Made by a program: the position numbers and the translations under genes
IMG/VR virus record: IMGVR_UViG_3300045996_001676
Span: 1 to 60,793 of that record
DNA length: 60,793 bases
Reading direction: 5' to 3' (one strand)
From: a virus
Shown here: positions 16,289 through 23,256 of the stretch, one piece after another
Numbering within the stretch: the stretch's first letter is position 1
Layout of the letters: each line of letters starts with the position of its first letter
The notes under the pieces: model-generated
Told to the model about the DNA's origin: nothing
Database searches by the model: none
What the model saw: only the letters and a program-made list of their open reading frames with translations

Positions 16289-16347
16289 CTCCCACCAGGG
16301 CGCCCGCCGGGTGCCTTTTCCCAAGGCCTTTTTTTAAGGGTGAACCC

Positions 16348-16659
16348 ATGACCACCGCTGCCACCATGACGCCCGAAGTTTACGCCGACGTCGCGTCCGC
16401 CCAGCTTTCCGGGTTTCTTGCCCGCGTCTCCACCCGGGGCGTCAACCAGATCGCCCACGACATCTCCCCCAAGGCCTCCCGGGCACAAGTCGATCTGAAC
16501 GAGGAGCGCACGGTCGATGTCGTCTCCCAGGCCGCCGCCGCCGCCCTCGCCGAGCTGGTGGGGTGGAACACCGCCGCCGCCAAGCGAATCGCCGTCGCGC
16601 TCCTGGAAGAGGTGAACCACCACGCCGCCGCCCAAATGCTGGCCGACTTTTCCGACTAA
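16348..16659 (+). CDS. Small helical hypothetical protein
   Basis: A 103-aa protein starting at 16348 after AAGGGTGAACCC, the leader shared with other early genes. It is almost all alpha-helical and Ala-rich, with no Cys. No family recognised; last gene of the P2 unit. Confidence 0.65.
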   Translation: MTTAATMTPEVYADVASAQLSGFLARVSTRGVNQIAHDISPKASRAQVDLNEERTVDVVSQAAAAALAELVGWNTAAAKRIAVALLEEVNHHAAAQMLADFSD

Positions 16660-16708
16660 ATCGGCCACCACCAGGCACATTTTCCTAAAAATTCTCCCCC
16701 CTTTTAAC

Positions 16709-16737
16709 TTGCACTTTATTAGCTCTTGAGCTAATAT
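16709..16737 (+). promoter_or_regulatory. Early promoter P3 with near-perfect operator
   Basis: TTGCAC (16709-16714), 17-base spacer, TAATAT (16732-16737). The repeat ATTAGCTC-TT-GAGCTAAT at 16718-16735 is the best copy, with 8-bp arms perfectly inverted around two bases. Drives the gene at 16779. Confidence 0.85.
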
Positions 16738-16778
16738 ATATGCAGTTGACTGAGGCCCCTTTTACGAGGATCCCGACT

Positions 16779-17291
16779 ATGACCACCGTCGCCGCCGATC
16801 GCTTTTTCTCCCGCCGCCCCGCTTGCTCTGCCGTGTGCTCCGGCCGATGGCTGATCTCCTCGTGCAGCTCCCAGGGCGTTACCACCTTTACCCCGTCCCG
16901 CGAGATCGGCCGCGGCAAGCGCCTTTACGGCGAGATGCACGGGCGCCAATTCACCAACTCCCCCGATTGGCGCACCCATCAGGCCCAACAATCCGCCATC
17001 GACACGGAGGCGCTTATCCGCGGATACGCCGAACCGCATTTTCGCCGCCCGTTCGCTTTTATCTCCCTCCAGCTCCCGCGGCGCACCCGCCACCATGCCC
17101 GCCAGATCCTCACCCAGCACGGCGAGGCCGCGGTTTTCGCTTTCCTTCGCCGCCTGTTCGCCAACACGCACCGCGCCGACTGGATCGACACCATCGCCGC
17201 CGCCGACTACATGGCCAGCCGCCGCGCCGAATGGATCCGCTACATCGCGACCGGCGTCGGGAATGACCTCGACCGCGCCGACCGCCGGTAA
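16779..17291 (+). CDS. Hypothetical early protein
   Basis: A 170-aa protein starting at MTTVAADRFF. The N-terminal third contains three Cys and many Ser/Arg; the C-terminal half is helical (FAFLRRLFANTHRADW, then YMASRRAEWIRY). No domain recognised. It is the first gene after promoter P3; its SD is GAGGATC. Confidence 0.65.
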   Translation: MTTVAADRFFSRRPACSAVCSGRWLISSCSSQGVTTFTPSREIGRGKRLYGEMHGRQFTNSPDWRTHQAQQSAIDTEALIRGYAEPHFRRPFAFISLQLPRRTRHHARQILTQHGEAAVFAFLRRLFANTHRADWIDTIAAADYMASRRAEWIRYIATGVGNDLDRADRR

Positions 17292-17381
17292 GCGACCGAC
17301 CGGCCCCGAACCCGCCGCCACCCCGCGGCGGGCTGGGGCAGGCCGCTTGTGAGCCTCCAGGATCCTTCCAAGGGTGAAACC

Positions 17382-17675
17382 ATGAACACGCCGACCACGC
17401 CGGAAATTGCTTACGTTTTTTTTGACCGCGAATGGCTCGCCGAGACGACCAATACCGGAACCCGCACCCGCACCCGCTACATGATCGCCAACCCCGAAGC
17501 GCTTGAGTTATTGAATCGCCAGCATATTTTTTTCTTGCCCGTCGTGATCGTGCGCCACGGCGACGAAACCTCCGCCACCCGTGGAACCGTCCGCGTGCTC
17601 GTGCCGACGACCGCCACCGAACCCGCTTCCCTGGAGGAGGCAATCGCCGATCTCGTGCGCAAGTATCGCCCGTGA
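17382..17675 (+). CDS. Small hypothetical protein
   Basis: A 97-aa protein after CCAAGGGTGAAACC. It has alternating strands (IAYVFFDREWLAET, IFFLPVVIVRHGD, RGTVRVLVP) and ends in a helix. No family recognised. A hairpin with a T-run follows (17682-17718). Confidence 0.65.
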   Translation: MNTPTTPEIAYVFFDREWLAETTNTGTRTRTRYMIANPEALELLNRQHIFFLPVVIVRHGDETSATRGTVRVLVPTTATEPASLEEAIADLVRKYRP

Positions 17676-17681
17676 AACCGC

Positions 17682-17718
17682 GGGGGGCAGTTTGTTACCG
17701 CCCCCCATCCCCCTTTTT
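17682..17718 (+). terminator. Rho-independent terminator
   Basis: A 7-bp G/C stem (GGGGGGC 17682-17688 with GCCCCCC 17700-17706) is followed after six bases by TTTTTT. It would end the P3 transcript or weaken read-through into 17736. Confidence 0.55.
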
Positions 17719-17735
17719 TACGGGAGGGCGCCATC

Positions 17736-17930
17736 ATGCCCGCTATCACCGTCACCGTTTATGTTTCCGATGAGCAGCTCGCTTGGCTCAAGCGCTACGC
17801 CCAGGATACAAAATTAGGGAATGAGCCCCCCGCCGTCGAACACGTCCTAAGTGCGTTTGTCTTGACCCGCCTTGGCGAGCGCATGGAAGAGGTGAAGCGA
17901 CACGAAGAGAAGAAAGGCCGCACAAAATGA
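17736..17930 (+). CDS. Small protein, possible ribbon-helix-helix
   Basis: A 64-aa protein with a beta strand (ITVTVYVSDEQLAWL) followed by two helices, the order of an RHH/MetJ-type DNA-binding fold, and a basic C-terminus. SD GGGAGGG. It could be a small regulator; no DNA target is shown. Its stop overlaps the next start (ATGA). Confidence 0.6.
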   Translation: MPAITVTVYVSDEQLAWLKRYAQDTKLGNEPPAVEHVLSAFVLTRLGERMEEVKRHEEKKGRTK

Positions 17931-18182
17931 ATTGCTATTCCGACCAGGATCTCGCCAAGATGCGCCAAAACATGACGGGTCGCACGCTCCACCCGCGCGA
18001 CGTCGAGCGCTTTCGGCAGGCCATCGAAACGCCGCCTCAATACCGAGCTTCTCCACCTCCGCGACGCAAAGATCCCATACCTCTCCCAGCTCGCTCATAA
18101 CGAGCTCATCGCCCGCGGCTTTTGCCTCCGCGATCTCCCCGCCACCGGGCGCGTTACTGTCACCCTGGTTTCCGTCCGCTAA
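17927..18182 (+). pseudogene. Small gene with apparent +1 frameshift
   Basis: Translation from ATG 17927 (ATGA overlap) gives a natural protein up to ...VERFRQAIE and then low-quality sequence to a stop at 18100. In the +1 frame the sequence immediately continues with RRLNTELLHLRDAKIPYLSQ and on to a natural end at 18180-18182. Dropping one A in GAAACG near 18028 joins both parts into one ~84-aa helical protein. It is either a sequencing/assembly error, a recent mutation, or programmed frameshifting; I cannot tell which. Confidence 0.5.
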
Positions 18183-18263
18183 GCCCCCTCGCAACCCCTG
18201 CTAAACCGCCCACTTACAGGCGCTGGAATTTCGCAGAAAATGCAGAATTCCGCGCCTTTTTTG

Positions 18264-18292
18264 TTGACGATCATTAGCTTTCGAGCTAATAT
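18264..18292 (+). promoter_or_regulatory. Early promoter P4 with operator
   Basis: TTGACG (18264-18269), 17-base spacer, TAATAT (18287-18292). Inverted repeat ATTAGCTT-TC-GAGCTAAT at 18273-18290 in the conserved position. Drives the DUF6011-like gene at 18332. Confidence 0.85.
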
Positions 18293-18331
18293 ATACCCAG
18301 TGATTGAACCTCTTACTTAAAGGGTGAAACC

Positions 18332-19135
18332 ATGTTCCAGATGCTTGACACCGCCCGCGAAGTCGCCGCCGAAGCCCTCCAGATCGCCGTTGACGAATTG
18401 ACCGCCAAGCGCGACGCCATCGAGGCGGGCGCCACAGTCACCGCCAGCTGGCGCCACTTCACCGTAACGAGCAAGGGCGAAACCGTCACCTTTACCAGCT
18501 CCCTTTCCGATGCCGAGGCGATCGCCGCCCTCGCCCCCATCGCCGCCCGCAAGCCCGCCAGCTTCGCCGCTTGCCTTGTCGCCGCCGCCAAGCGCTACGG
18601 CCGCCTCTCCGAGAAGCAGCTCGCCTGGGCGCACAAGCTGGCCGTCGACGCGATGCCCGCCGCCACCACGACGGCCGCGGCACCCCAAGCCCCCGCCGCC
18701 CCCTCGCTTTCCGCCGTCGTTTCCATGTTCGACAAGGCCGCGGCGCACCTCAAATACCCGAAGATCCGCTTGCAGGCCGCGGATGGAACCGCGATCCAGC
18801 TCTACCGCGCCACCACCCGCAGCGCCCACCCGGGATCGGTGACCATCGTCGGCACCGGCGCCCGCCGCTATTTCGGCCGCATCGATCGCGACGGCACCCT
18901 CTCCGCCGGTCGCGATATGACGCCCGCCGTGCGAGCCCTGGTCGTTAGCCTCGCCGAAAATCCCGCTGGCACCGCCGCCGCCTATGGGAAGCTCACTTGC
19001 CGTTGCTGCTATTGCGGGCTCCACCTCGAAGACGCCCGCTCGACCGCCGTCGGATACGGCCCAATCTGCGCCGATCACTACGGAATGCCGTGGACCCCGA
19101 CCGAAGTCGCCGCCCACATCGCCCGCACCGTGTGA
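18332..19135 (+). CDS. DUF6011-like zinc-binding early protein
   Basis: A 267-aa protein. The helical N-terminal half carries an Ala/Pro-rich linker at ~112-130; the middle ~140-200 is beta-rich. The C-terminus has CRCCYCGLHLEDARST with GYGPICADHYG, the CxxC...GxGPxC zinc signature of DUF6011 found in many phage and mobile-element proteins. Function is unknown; single-stranded nucleic acid binding is suspected for such modules. It is the only gene of promoter unit P4, with leader AAAGGGTGAAACC. Confidence 0.7.
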   Translation: MFQMLDTAREVAAEALQIAVDELTAKRDAIEAGATVTASWRHFTVTSKGETVTFTSSLSDAEAIAALAPIAARKPASFAACLVAAAKRYGRLSEKQLAWAHKLAVDAMPAATTTAAAPQAPAAPSLSAVVSMFDKAAAHLKYPKIRLQAADGTAIQLYRATTRSAHPGSVTIVGTGARRYFGRIDRDGTLSAGRDMTPAVRALVVSLAENPAGTAAAYGKLTCRCCYCGLHLEDARSTAVGYGPICADHYGMPWTPTEVAAHIARTV

Positions 19136-19154
19136 ACCACCCGCGGCCCGCGGC

Positions 19155-19175
19155 CCCTCCCCACCGGGGGGAGGG
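19155..19175 (+). terminator. GC hairpin after DUF6011-like gene
   Basis: CCCTCCCC (19155-19162) pairs with GGGGAGGG (19168-19175) around ACCGG. It sits between the stop of the DUF6011-like gene and promoter P5. There is no T-run, so termination is uncertain. Confidence 0.4.
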
Positions 19176-19208
19176 CGCCGCCACCGGCAAAAATCCCCCT
19201 TTCTTAGC

Positions 19209-19237
19209 TTGACAGCTTATAGCTTCTAAGCTAATAT
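19209..19237 (+). promoter_or_regulatory. Early promoter P5 with operator
   Basis: TTGACA (19209-19214, consensus), 17-base spacer, TAATAT (19232-19237). Inverted repeat TATAGCTT-CT-AAGCTAAT at 19218-19235. It drives a unit of small genes that includes the Cro-like HTH gene and the ASCH gene. Confidence 0.85.
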
Positions 19238-19264
19238 ACTCATGTCGAACAAGGGAGGCTAAAA

Positions 19265-19534
19265 ATGCTTTTCGTCGAAAAAATCGTAACTGAGTCGATC
19301 TATCCGGGCTCCGCTCTCCGCTTTGCCGTCCTTTCCGATGGCCAGCGTGTCCAGGCCCACTATACCGGCACTGGCGAGCTCGCCGCCGTCGGCGACGGGG
19401 TGGAGCTGTGCCGCGTCGAGCTCACCCGCGAATACACCGAGATCCGCCTCGCCCGCCGCATCGCCGTATGCTTCAACCAGCGCGGCACCGACACCGCCGC
19501 GTTTTATGCGTCCCTGAATTCCGCAGCTCTCTAA
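19265..19534 (+). CDS. Small beta-rich hypothetical protein
   Basis: An 89-aa protein, first in the P5 unit, with SD GGGAGGC. The sequence suggests an OB- or SH3-like small barrel (ALRFAVLSDGQRVQAHY, GDGVELCRVELT). No family recognised. Confidence 0.65.
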   Translation: MLFVEKIVTESIYPGSALRFAVLSDGQRVQAHYTGTGELAAVGDGVELCRVELTREYTEIRLARRIAVCFNQRGTDTAAFYASLNSAAL

Positions 19535-19551
19535 CCCAGGAGGCCCAGGCC

Positions 19552-19806
19552 ATGACGAACCAAGAGAAACAACTTTTAGCCGTCGCCGCCAAGCAAGACG
19601 CGGCAATCGAAGCGATTCAAAAACCGCATATCGTCCGCTGTTCCGTGCGTGGCGGGGTGACCGGCCACCGCGAAAGCATTCTCAAGGGAGAAGACGGGCA
19701 CCCGCGGCGCTTTGCGACCCTCGCCGAAGCCCAGGCCGAAGCCGCCCGCCTCCGCGACACCGCCCCCCGCAACACCCCGTGCATGTTCCACTACTGGGCG
19801 GAGTGA
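19552..19806 (+). CDS. Small hypothetical protein
   Basis: An 84-aa protein after CCAGGAGGCCCAGGCC. A helical N-terminus is followed by HIVRCSVRGGVTGHRES, a helix (AEAQAEAARLRD) and the ending CMFHYWAE. The layout resembles short phage proteins with a beta-hairpin and helix. Function unknown. Confidence 0.65.
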   Translation: MTNQEKQLLAVAAKQDAAIEAIQKPHIVRCSVRGGVTGHRESILKGEDGHPRRFATLAEAQAEAARLRDTAPRNTPCMFHYWAE

Positions 19807-19847
19807 CCCGCCCGCCACCGAACCCCAAACCCCCAGGAGGCCCCGCC

Positions 19848-20174
19848 ATGTCCGCTACCCTACAAGCCCGCCTTGATCGCCTGAAAAACTACGCGACGCG
19901 ATACGAGCTCGCCGCCACCCGCGGAGATCGCTCGATTTTGATCTGCTATGCGAGCAACCGGAGCCGCAACGCGATTTTCCGCTACATCCAGTGGAAGGCC
20001 GATCCGCTCACGAAATTGACCGGAACGACCCGTGTCGACTTCAAAACGAAAGCCGCCGATGGATTTATGATGGGAGAATGGGCGATCCGCTTCACCGGCC
20101 GAACGCAGCGCGAGTGTATCCTCTCCAACGAATTGCCGTTTATCGGCGACCTTTACCCCCAAGAGGCCCAGTAA
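19848..20174 (+). CDS. Small hypothetical protein
   Basis: A 108-aa protein with SD CCAGGAGG. Segments RSILICYASNRSRNAIF and GEWAIRFTGRTQRECI suggest an alternating strand/helix fold. No Cys cluster. Function unknown; P5 unit. Confidence 0.65.
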   Translation: MSATLQARLDRLKNYATRYELAATRGDRSILICYASNRSRNAIFRYIQWKADPLTKLTGTTRVDFKTKAADGFMMGEWAIRFTGRTQRECILSNELPFIGDLYPQEAQ

Positions 20175-20228
20175 TAACCATGTCACCTTGGGGGCGACAG
20201 GGTGACACCGCCACCAGGAGGATTTTCG

Positions 20229-20513
20229 ATGGACGGCCACAAAGAAAGAGCCCGCATGATCGCCGCCTTTGTGGCTTTCGGCCACGATATCAAAAGCGAC
20301 CTTTACCGCCACGACGCCCGACACGGATTAATGCGACGTTGTGGATCTGGCCACCGCGCGGCATTCTGGGCGGGATTCGATGGCGAGAAGAGAATGCACG
20401 CTCCCGCGTCCTGGAATTTGTGGGCCTATGAAGCTGGCAAGAAATTTCGAAAGCAGGCGCCCGCGTGGGCAATTGCCGCTAAAACCCCTCACCTCAAGGA
20501 GTCCCCGCAGTGA
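20229..20513 (+). CDS. Small hypothetical protein
   Basis: A 94-aa protein starting at MDGHKERARM after AGGAGGATTTTCG. Rich in His, Trp and Phe, with AAFWAGFDGEKRM and WNLWAYEAGKKF. No domain recognised. Its stop overlaps the GTG start of the HTH gene, so the two are coupled. Confidence 0.65.
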   Translation: MDGHKERARMIAAFVAFGHDIKSDLYRHDARHGLMRRCGSGHRAAFWAGFDGEKRMHAPASWNLWAYEAGKKFRKQAPAWAIAAKTPHLKESPQ

Positions 20514-20722
20514 TCACCAGACAGGAAATTATCGACCGGATCGCCGCCCTCGACATCAGCCAAGCCGATTTGGCGAGGCGAGCCGGATACCACCCCGTCT
20601 CCCTGAATCAGTACCTCAAGGGCGGCCGGGAGATCGACACCGCCACACTTGGCCGCATCGTCGACGCGCTGGGCGGCGTTGCCTGGAAGTGGAAGAAAGC
20701 GAGAAAGGTAGCTGCACCATGA
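20510..20722 (+). CDS. Cro-like XRE-family HTH regulator
   Basis: A 70-aa protein (GTG start, GTGA overlap) with one helix-turn-helix at ~17-39: ISQADLARRAGYHPVSLNQY, as in Cro/CI-type regulators, and a short basic end. Small size suits a dimeric Cro-like repressor. Because it is made from operator promoter P5, it is the best candidate to bind the shared inverted repeats and close the early promoters, itself included. That link is inference. Confidence 0.75.
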   Translation: MITRQEIIDRIAALDISQADLARRAGYHPVSLNQYLKGGREIDTATLGRIVDALGGVAWKWKKARKVAAP

Positions 20723-21264
20723 AGGCGATTTCTCTATGGCAGCCTTGGGCGACGTTATGCGCCATCGGCGCAAAAACGTTTGAGACTCGCGGCTGGTCGA
20801 CCACGTACCGCGGCCCCTTGCTCATCCACGCCGCACAGCGCAACCCGTGCGATCATCGTGACACGCACGCGCTTTTGTATCGCACGCCCTTCTATGATGC
20901 GCTCCAGCCGATCCAGTGGAGGCTCCCACTGGGCGCCATCGTCGGGATTGTCGATCTGGTCGAGTGTTTTCGCGTTACTCAAAACGTGAATGACCCCACC
21001 CCCTACCTCTACTCGCTCGACGGCGACTGTCGCGATACGCATTTTGGCGAGGATGATGAGCCGCTCCCAGGATTGCCCGAAATTGCGTTCGGTGATTTCT
21101 CCGTCGGTCGCTATGCGTGGAAACTGGAGAATCCGCGGCACTTTGCACAAGAGATCCCCTGTCGCGGCCGTCAGAAAATCTTCAATGTCTCCCCAGAAGT
21201 CGCCGCCCTTGCTCGCGCGATCATCCGAGCAATGCCCGCTCCACTTGCCGCAAAGTCTGAATGA
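20719..21264 (+). CDS. ASCH-domain protein
   Basis: A 181-aa protein. Residues ~1-45 carry the ASCH signature AISLWQPWATLCAIGAKTF with ETRGWSTTYRGPLLIHAA, and a later IVGIVDLVECFRVT strand-helix. ASCH proteins are PUA-like RNA-binding or amidohydrolase modules common in phages. The start overlaps the HTH stop (ATGA). The last 44 bases overlap the opposing sigma-factor gene, so antisense effects between them are possible. Confidence 0.8.
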   Translation: MKAISLWQPWATLCAIGAKTFETRGWSTTYRGPLLIHAAQRNPCDHRDTHALLYRTPFYDALQPIQWRLPLGAIVGIVDLVECFRVTQNVNDPTPYLYSLDGDCRDTHFGEDDEPLPGLPEIAFGDFSVGRYAWKLENPRHFAQEIPCRGRQKIFNVSPEVAALARAIIRAMPAPLAAKSE

Positions 21265-21889
21265 TCACCCGCGCGGCGGCGCGTTGCCCGCTTTTTTTCC
21301 GGCCACGCCCGCCTCCGCTTTCCTCCTCCGCGCGTTTCATCGCCTGGAGCTCGATCCGCGCCATCTTGAGCGACACCCGCAGAAACCGCTCTGTGTTGTA
21401 ACGATCGCGGGCATCATGGAGCCGAAAGGTTTTCCAGTTGTTCGGGCTGTGCTGTCGCGCGTATGCCGCGGCGTCGATCGGCTGGATCGTGGAGAGCTGG
21501 TCAAAGCAGATCTGTGCATCATCCTCGCCCAGAAGCCCCTCCCGCGTCCGGCGCCGGTTTACCCGTTCGGAGAGCTTCCACAAATGATTTTTTACAATTG
21601 CATAAAAATAATTGTACGCGGATCCGCGGGCCGGATCGTATCCCCCTTTGTCGACGACCTCCATCGCCACGACCAGGGCCTCGCCCTTCATCTCCTCCAG
21701 ATCCGCCGCAACCGGGGTTTGTATATGCGAGGCGGCGACGTAGTGGACGATGCGCGCCATCTCCCGCCAAATCAATTCCCGATGCTTTTTCGGATGGAGA
21801 AACAGCCGCGTAAACACGCGATCATCGATTACCGGCTTGCCGTCCTCCGCCACCCCTCCCGGCTTCTCGTTTTCGTCAGACATTGCCAT
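21221..21889 (-). CDS. T4 gp55-like late sigma factor (putative)
   Basis: A 222-aa protein. Residues 84-109 (start YDPARGSAYNYFYAIVKNHL) resemble sigma70 region 2 as kept in T4 gp55, where the core contains 'SNPFAYF'. The preceding helices (RIVHYVAASH, LEEMKGEALVVA) fit the rest of region 2, and the C-terminus is basic. gp55 directs RNA polymerase to late promoters that have only a -10 element. It lies alone on the minus strand, convergent with the early P5 unit and divergent from the recombination genes, so it has its own promoter. MSDENEK (21883) is an alternative start. Confidence 0.6.
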   Translation of the reverse strand: MAMSDENEKPGGVAEDGKPVIDDRVFTRLFLHPKKHRELIWREMARIVHYVAASHIQTPVAADLEEMKGEALVVAMEVVDKGGYDPARGSAYNYFYAIVKNHLWKLSERVNRRRTREGLLGEDDAQICFDQLSTIQPIDAAAYARQHSPNNWKTFRLHDARDRYNTERFLRVSLKMARIELQAMKRAEEESGGGRGRKKSGQRAAARVIIQTLRQVERALLG

Positions 21890-21913
21890 TCCGTTGTAAT
21901 GCCTCGCCTGAGT

Positions 21914-21945
21914 AGAGGTTAAGTACCTCTGCCATTCGATGTCAA
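21914..21945 (-). promoter_or_regulatory. Candidate promoter/operator of the sigma-like gene
   Basis: On the minus strand a consensus TTGACA (21945-21940) is followed by a 17-bp inverted repeat AGAGGT-N5-ACCTCT at 21914-21930 where a -10 should lie. The -10 itself is poor (TAACCT or TTAACC), so the promoter may need an activator, with the palindrome as a binding site different from the early operator. Confidence 0.4.
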
Positions 21946-21986
21946 GATAAATCTCTGGCCAGCTGTCAGAAAGTTACGATTTAGTC

Positions 21987-22015
21987 TTGACATGCCGCGA
22001 CTATATAGCTACTGT
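21987..22015 (+). promoter_or_regulatory. Promoter P6 for recombination genes
   Basis: TTGACA (21987-21992), 17-base spacer, TACTGT (22010-22015). It lacks the early inverted repeat. It is divergent from the sigma-like gene and precedes the small gene at 22053 and the recombination block. Confidence 0.65.
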
Positions 22016-22052
22016 GCAGGTAGTCCACCCTTACCCCACCGGAGGCAACCTA

Positions 22053-22268
22053 ATGCGATCGAAGAAAACCCCCGCGGCCCCCGCCGCGCCGACACCCGTC
22101 ACAACCACCGTTCGCCAATGCGTGATTCGCAAGCCCTATGTGATCCAGAAGCTTGAGGAGGAGGCGAAGAGAACCGGCGAGGTTGGCGTCGCCATCGTTG
22201 CCGAGCGGATCATCATCGAACATTTCGCCCGGCGCGAAGCGATGGTATCTCCTGGGTGCGTAGTCTGA
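22053..22268 (+). CDS. Small RHH-like protein
   Basis: A 71-aa protein starting at 22053 after CCGGAGGCAACC. A Pro/Ala-rich N-terminus is followed by a strand (TTTVRQCVIRKPYV) and helices (QKLEEEAKRTGEVGVAIVAE), compatible with a ribbon-helix-helix DNA-binding fold. Being first in the recombination unit, it may regulate it. Confidence 0.6.
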   Translation: MRSKKTPAAPAAPTPVTTTVRQCVIRKPYVIQKLEEEAKRTGEVGVAIVAERIIIEHFARREAMVSPGCVV

Positions 22269-22294
22269 ACATCTCGACTCGGAAGGGTGAAACC

Positions 22295-22765
22295 GTGTCA
22301 GACGAATACCTTATCGATTTTGATCGCCGCGGCGAAGTTGAAACGCTTTTCGAAGAGCTGCGCAGGCGCCGGGGTCCACACCGCGTCAAAGTTTCCTCTA
22401 CGCGGATCCGGACGCTTGCGCAGAATCGCCTCTATTTTGGCGTGTACGTACGGGCATGGCAGCTGCACCTCGCCGCGCAAGGTAAGCCGCTGAAATTGAA
22501 CACGCTCCATAAAATGCTGGCCGATCGATTTCTCTCCCGCCCTGTTTTCATCGAATCGACCGGGCTCGTGATTGGCCAGGAAACGCAAAGCACGAGTGAT
22601 CTCACCGTCGGCGAATACACCGACTTTCTGCATCAGGTCCATGAGTATCTCGTGAACGATTTCGGTTTGTTGAATATCCCGACCGTTGAGCGATGGACGC
22701 AAAACGATCAGGACGAGGCCGATTACTTTTCCCAGAAAGACCGAAAGGGACATGATGAGCCGTAA
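22295..22765 (+). CDS. NinB-like recombination protein (putative)
   Basis: A 156-aa protein with GTG start after GGAAGGGTGAAACC. The segments TRIRTLAQNRLYFGVYVRAW, KMLADRFLS and the ending helix resemble NinB (Orf of lambda, a recombination mediator binding single-stranded DNA) and its relatives; the RTxxQNRxxxG motif is the main basis. Its place just before the exonuclease and annealing genes supports this. Confidence 0.6.
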   Translation: MSDEYLIDFDRRGEVETLFEELRRRRGPHRVKVSSTRIRTLAQNRLYFGVYVRAWQLHLAAQGKPLKLNTLHKMLADRFLSRPVFIESTGLVIGQETQSTSDLTVGEYTDFLHQVHEYLVNDFGLLNIPTVERWTQNDQDEADYFSQKDRKGHDEP

Positions 22766-23102
22766 AACCAACCGCCTGCGCGTGCGTTGCCTTGGCCTGG
22801 AGATGAGAGCGCAATCCTACTCCCGGGCGATCGCCAATCTCTCTTTCCTGAACAAGTGCCACGTTATTTACACCGCGTGGTTTGCCGCCCTCGGTTCGGG
22901 CTCGCGGATGTTTCTGCATGTCAGCCCGAATCAGTGCGGCCTCGATTGGGTCGTCCCGATCCGCGATAAAGATTTCCGATGGGGATGCGAGCTCAAGCGG
23001 GAGATTGTCGATCAGCTCAACATGCGGAGTGCCGTGGAGCTCGGCCAAAAACTCGCGTTCGAAGCACGCAACGAATTATCGAAGCATCGCTTTGCGATCT
23101 GA
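22752..23102 (+). CDS. Hypothetical protein
   Basis: A 116-aa protein (115 if the second ATG at 22755 is used), overlapping the NinB-like stop. Basic N-terminus, then IYTAWFAALGSGSRMFLHV and a C-terminal helix. No domain recognised. Part of the recombination unit. Confidence 0.6.
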   Translation: MMSRKTNRLRVRCLGLEMRAQSYSRAIANLSFLNKCHVIYTAWFAALGSGSRMFLHVSPNQCGLDWVVPIRDKDFRWGCELKREIVDQLNMRSAVELGQKLAFEARNELSKHRFAI

Positions 23103-23111
23103 GGAAAAACA

Positions 23112-23252
23112 TTGAAGCCGTCCACCCTGCTTTTTCTGGCGTGCTCTGCGCTCATGCTGGGGCGATCGCTCGTCTCCGCAGATCTCATCGGATGCATCAC
23201 CGCCGCACTTTTCGCCGCTGGTATCGCGGCATCGCTTTTCGAGAGGCAGTAA
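23112..23252 (+). CDS. 46-aa membrane peptide (TTG start)
   Basis: A TTG start at 23112 after GAGGAAAAAC gives 46 residues with two hydrophobic segments (STLLFLACSALMLG and CITAALFAAGIAASLF) and a short FERQ end. It fills the gap between two genes exactly. It could sit in the inner membrane; role unknown. It is missed if only ATG starts are considered. Confidence 0.5.
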   Translation: MKPSTLLFLACSALMLGRSLVSADLIGCITAALFAAGIAASLFERQ

Positions 23253-23256
23253 AACA

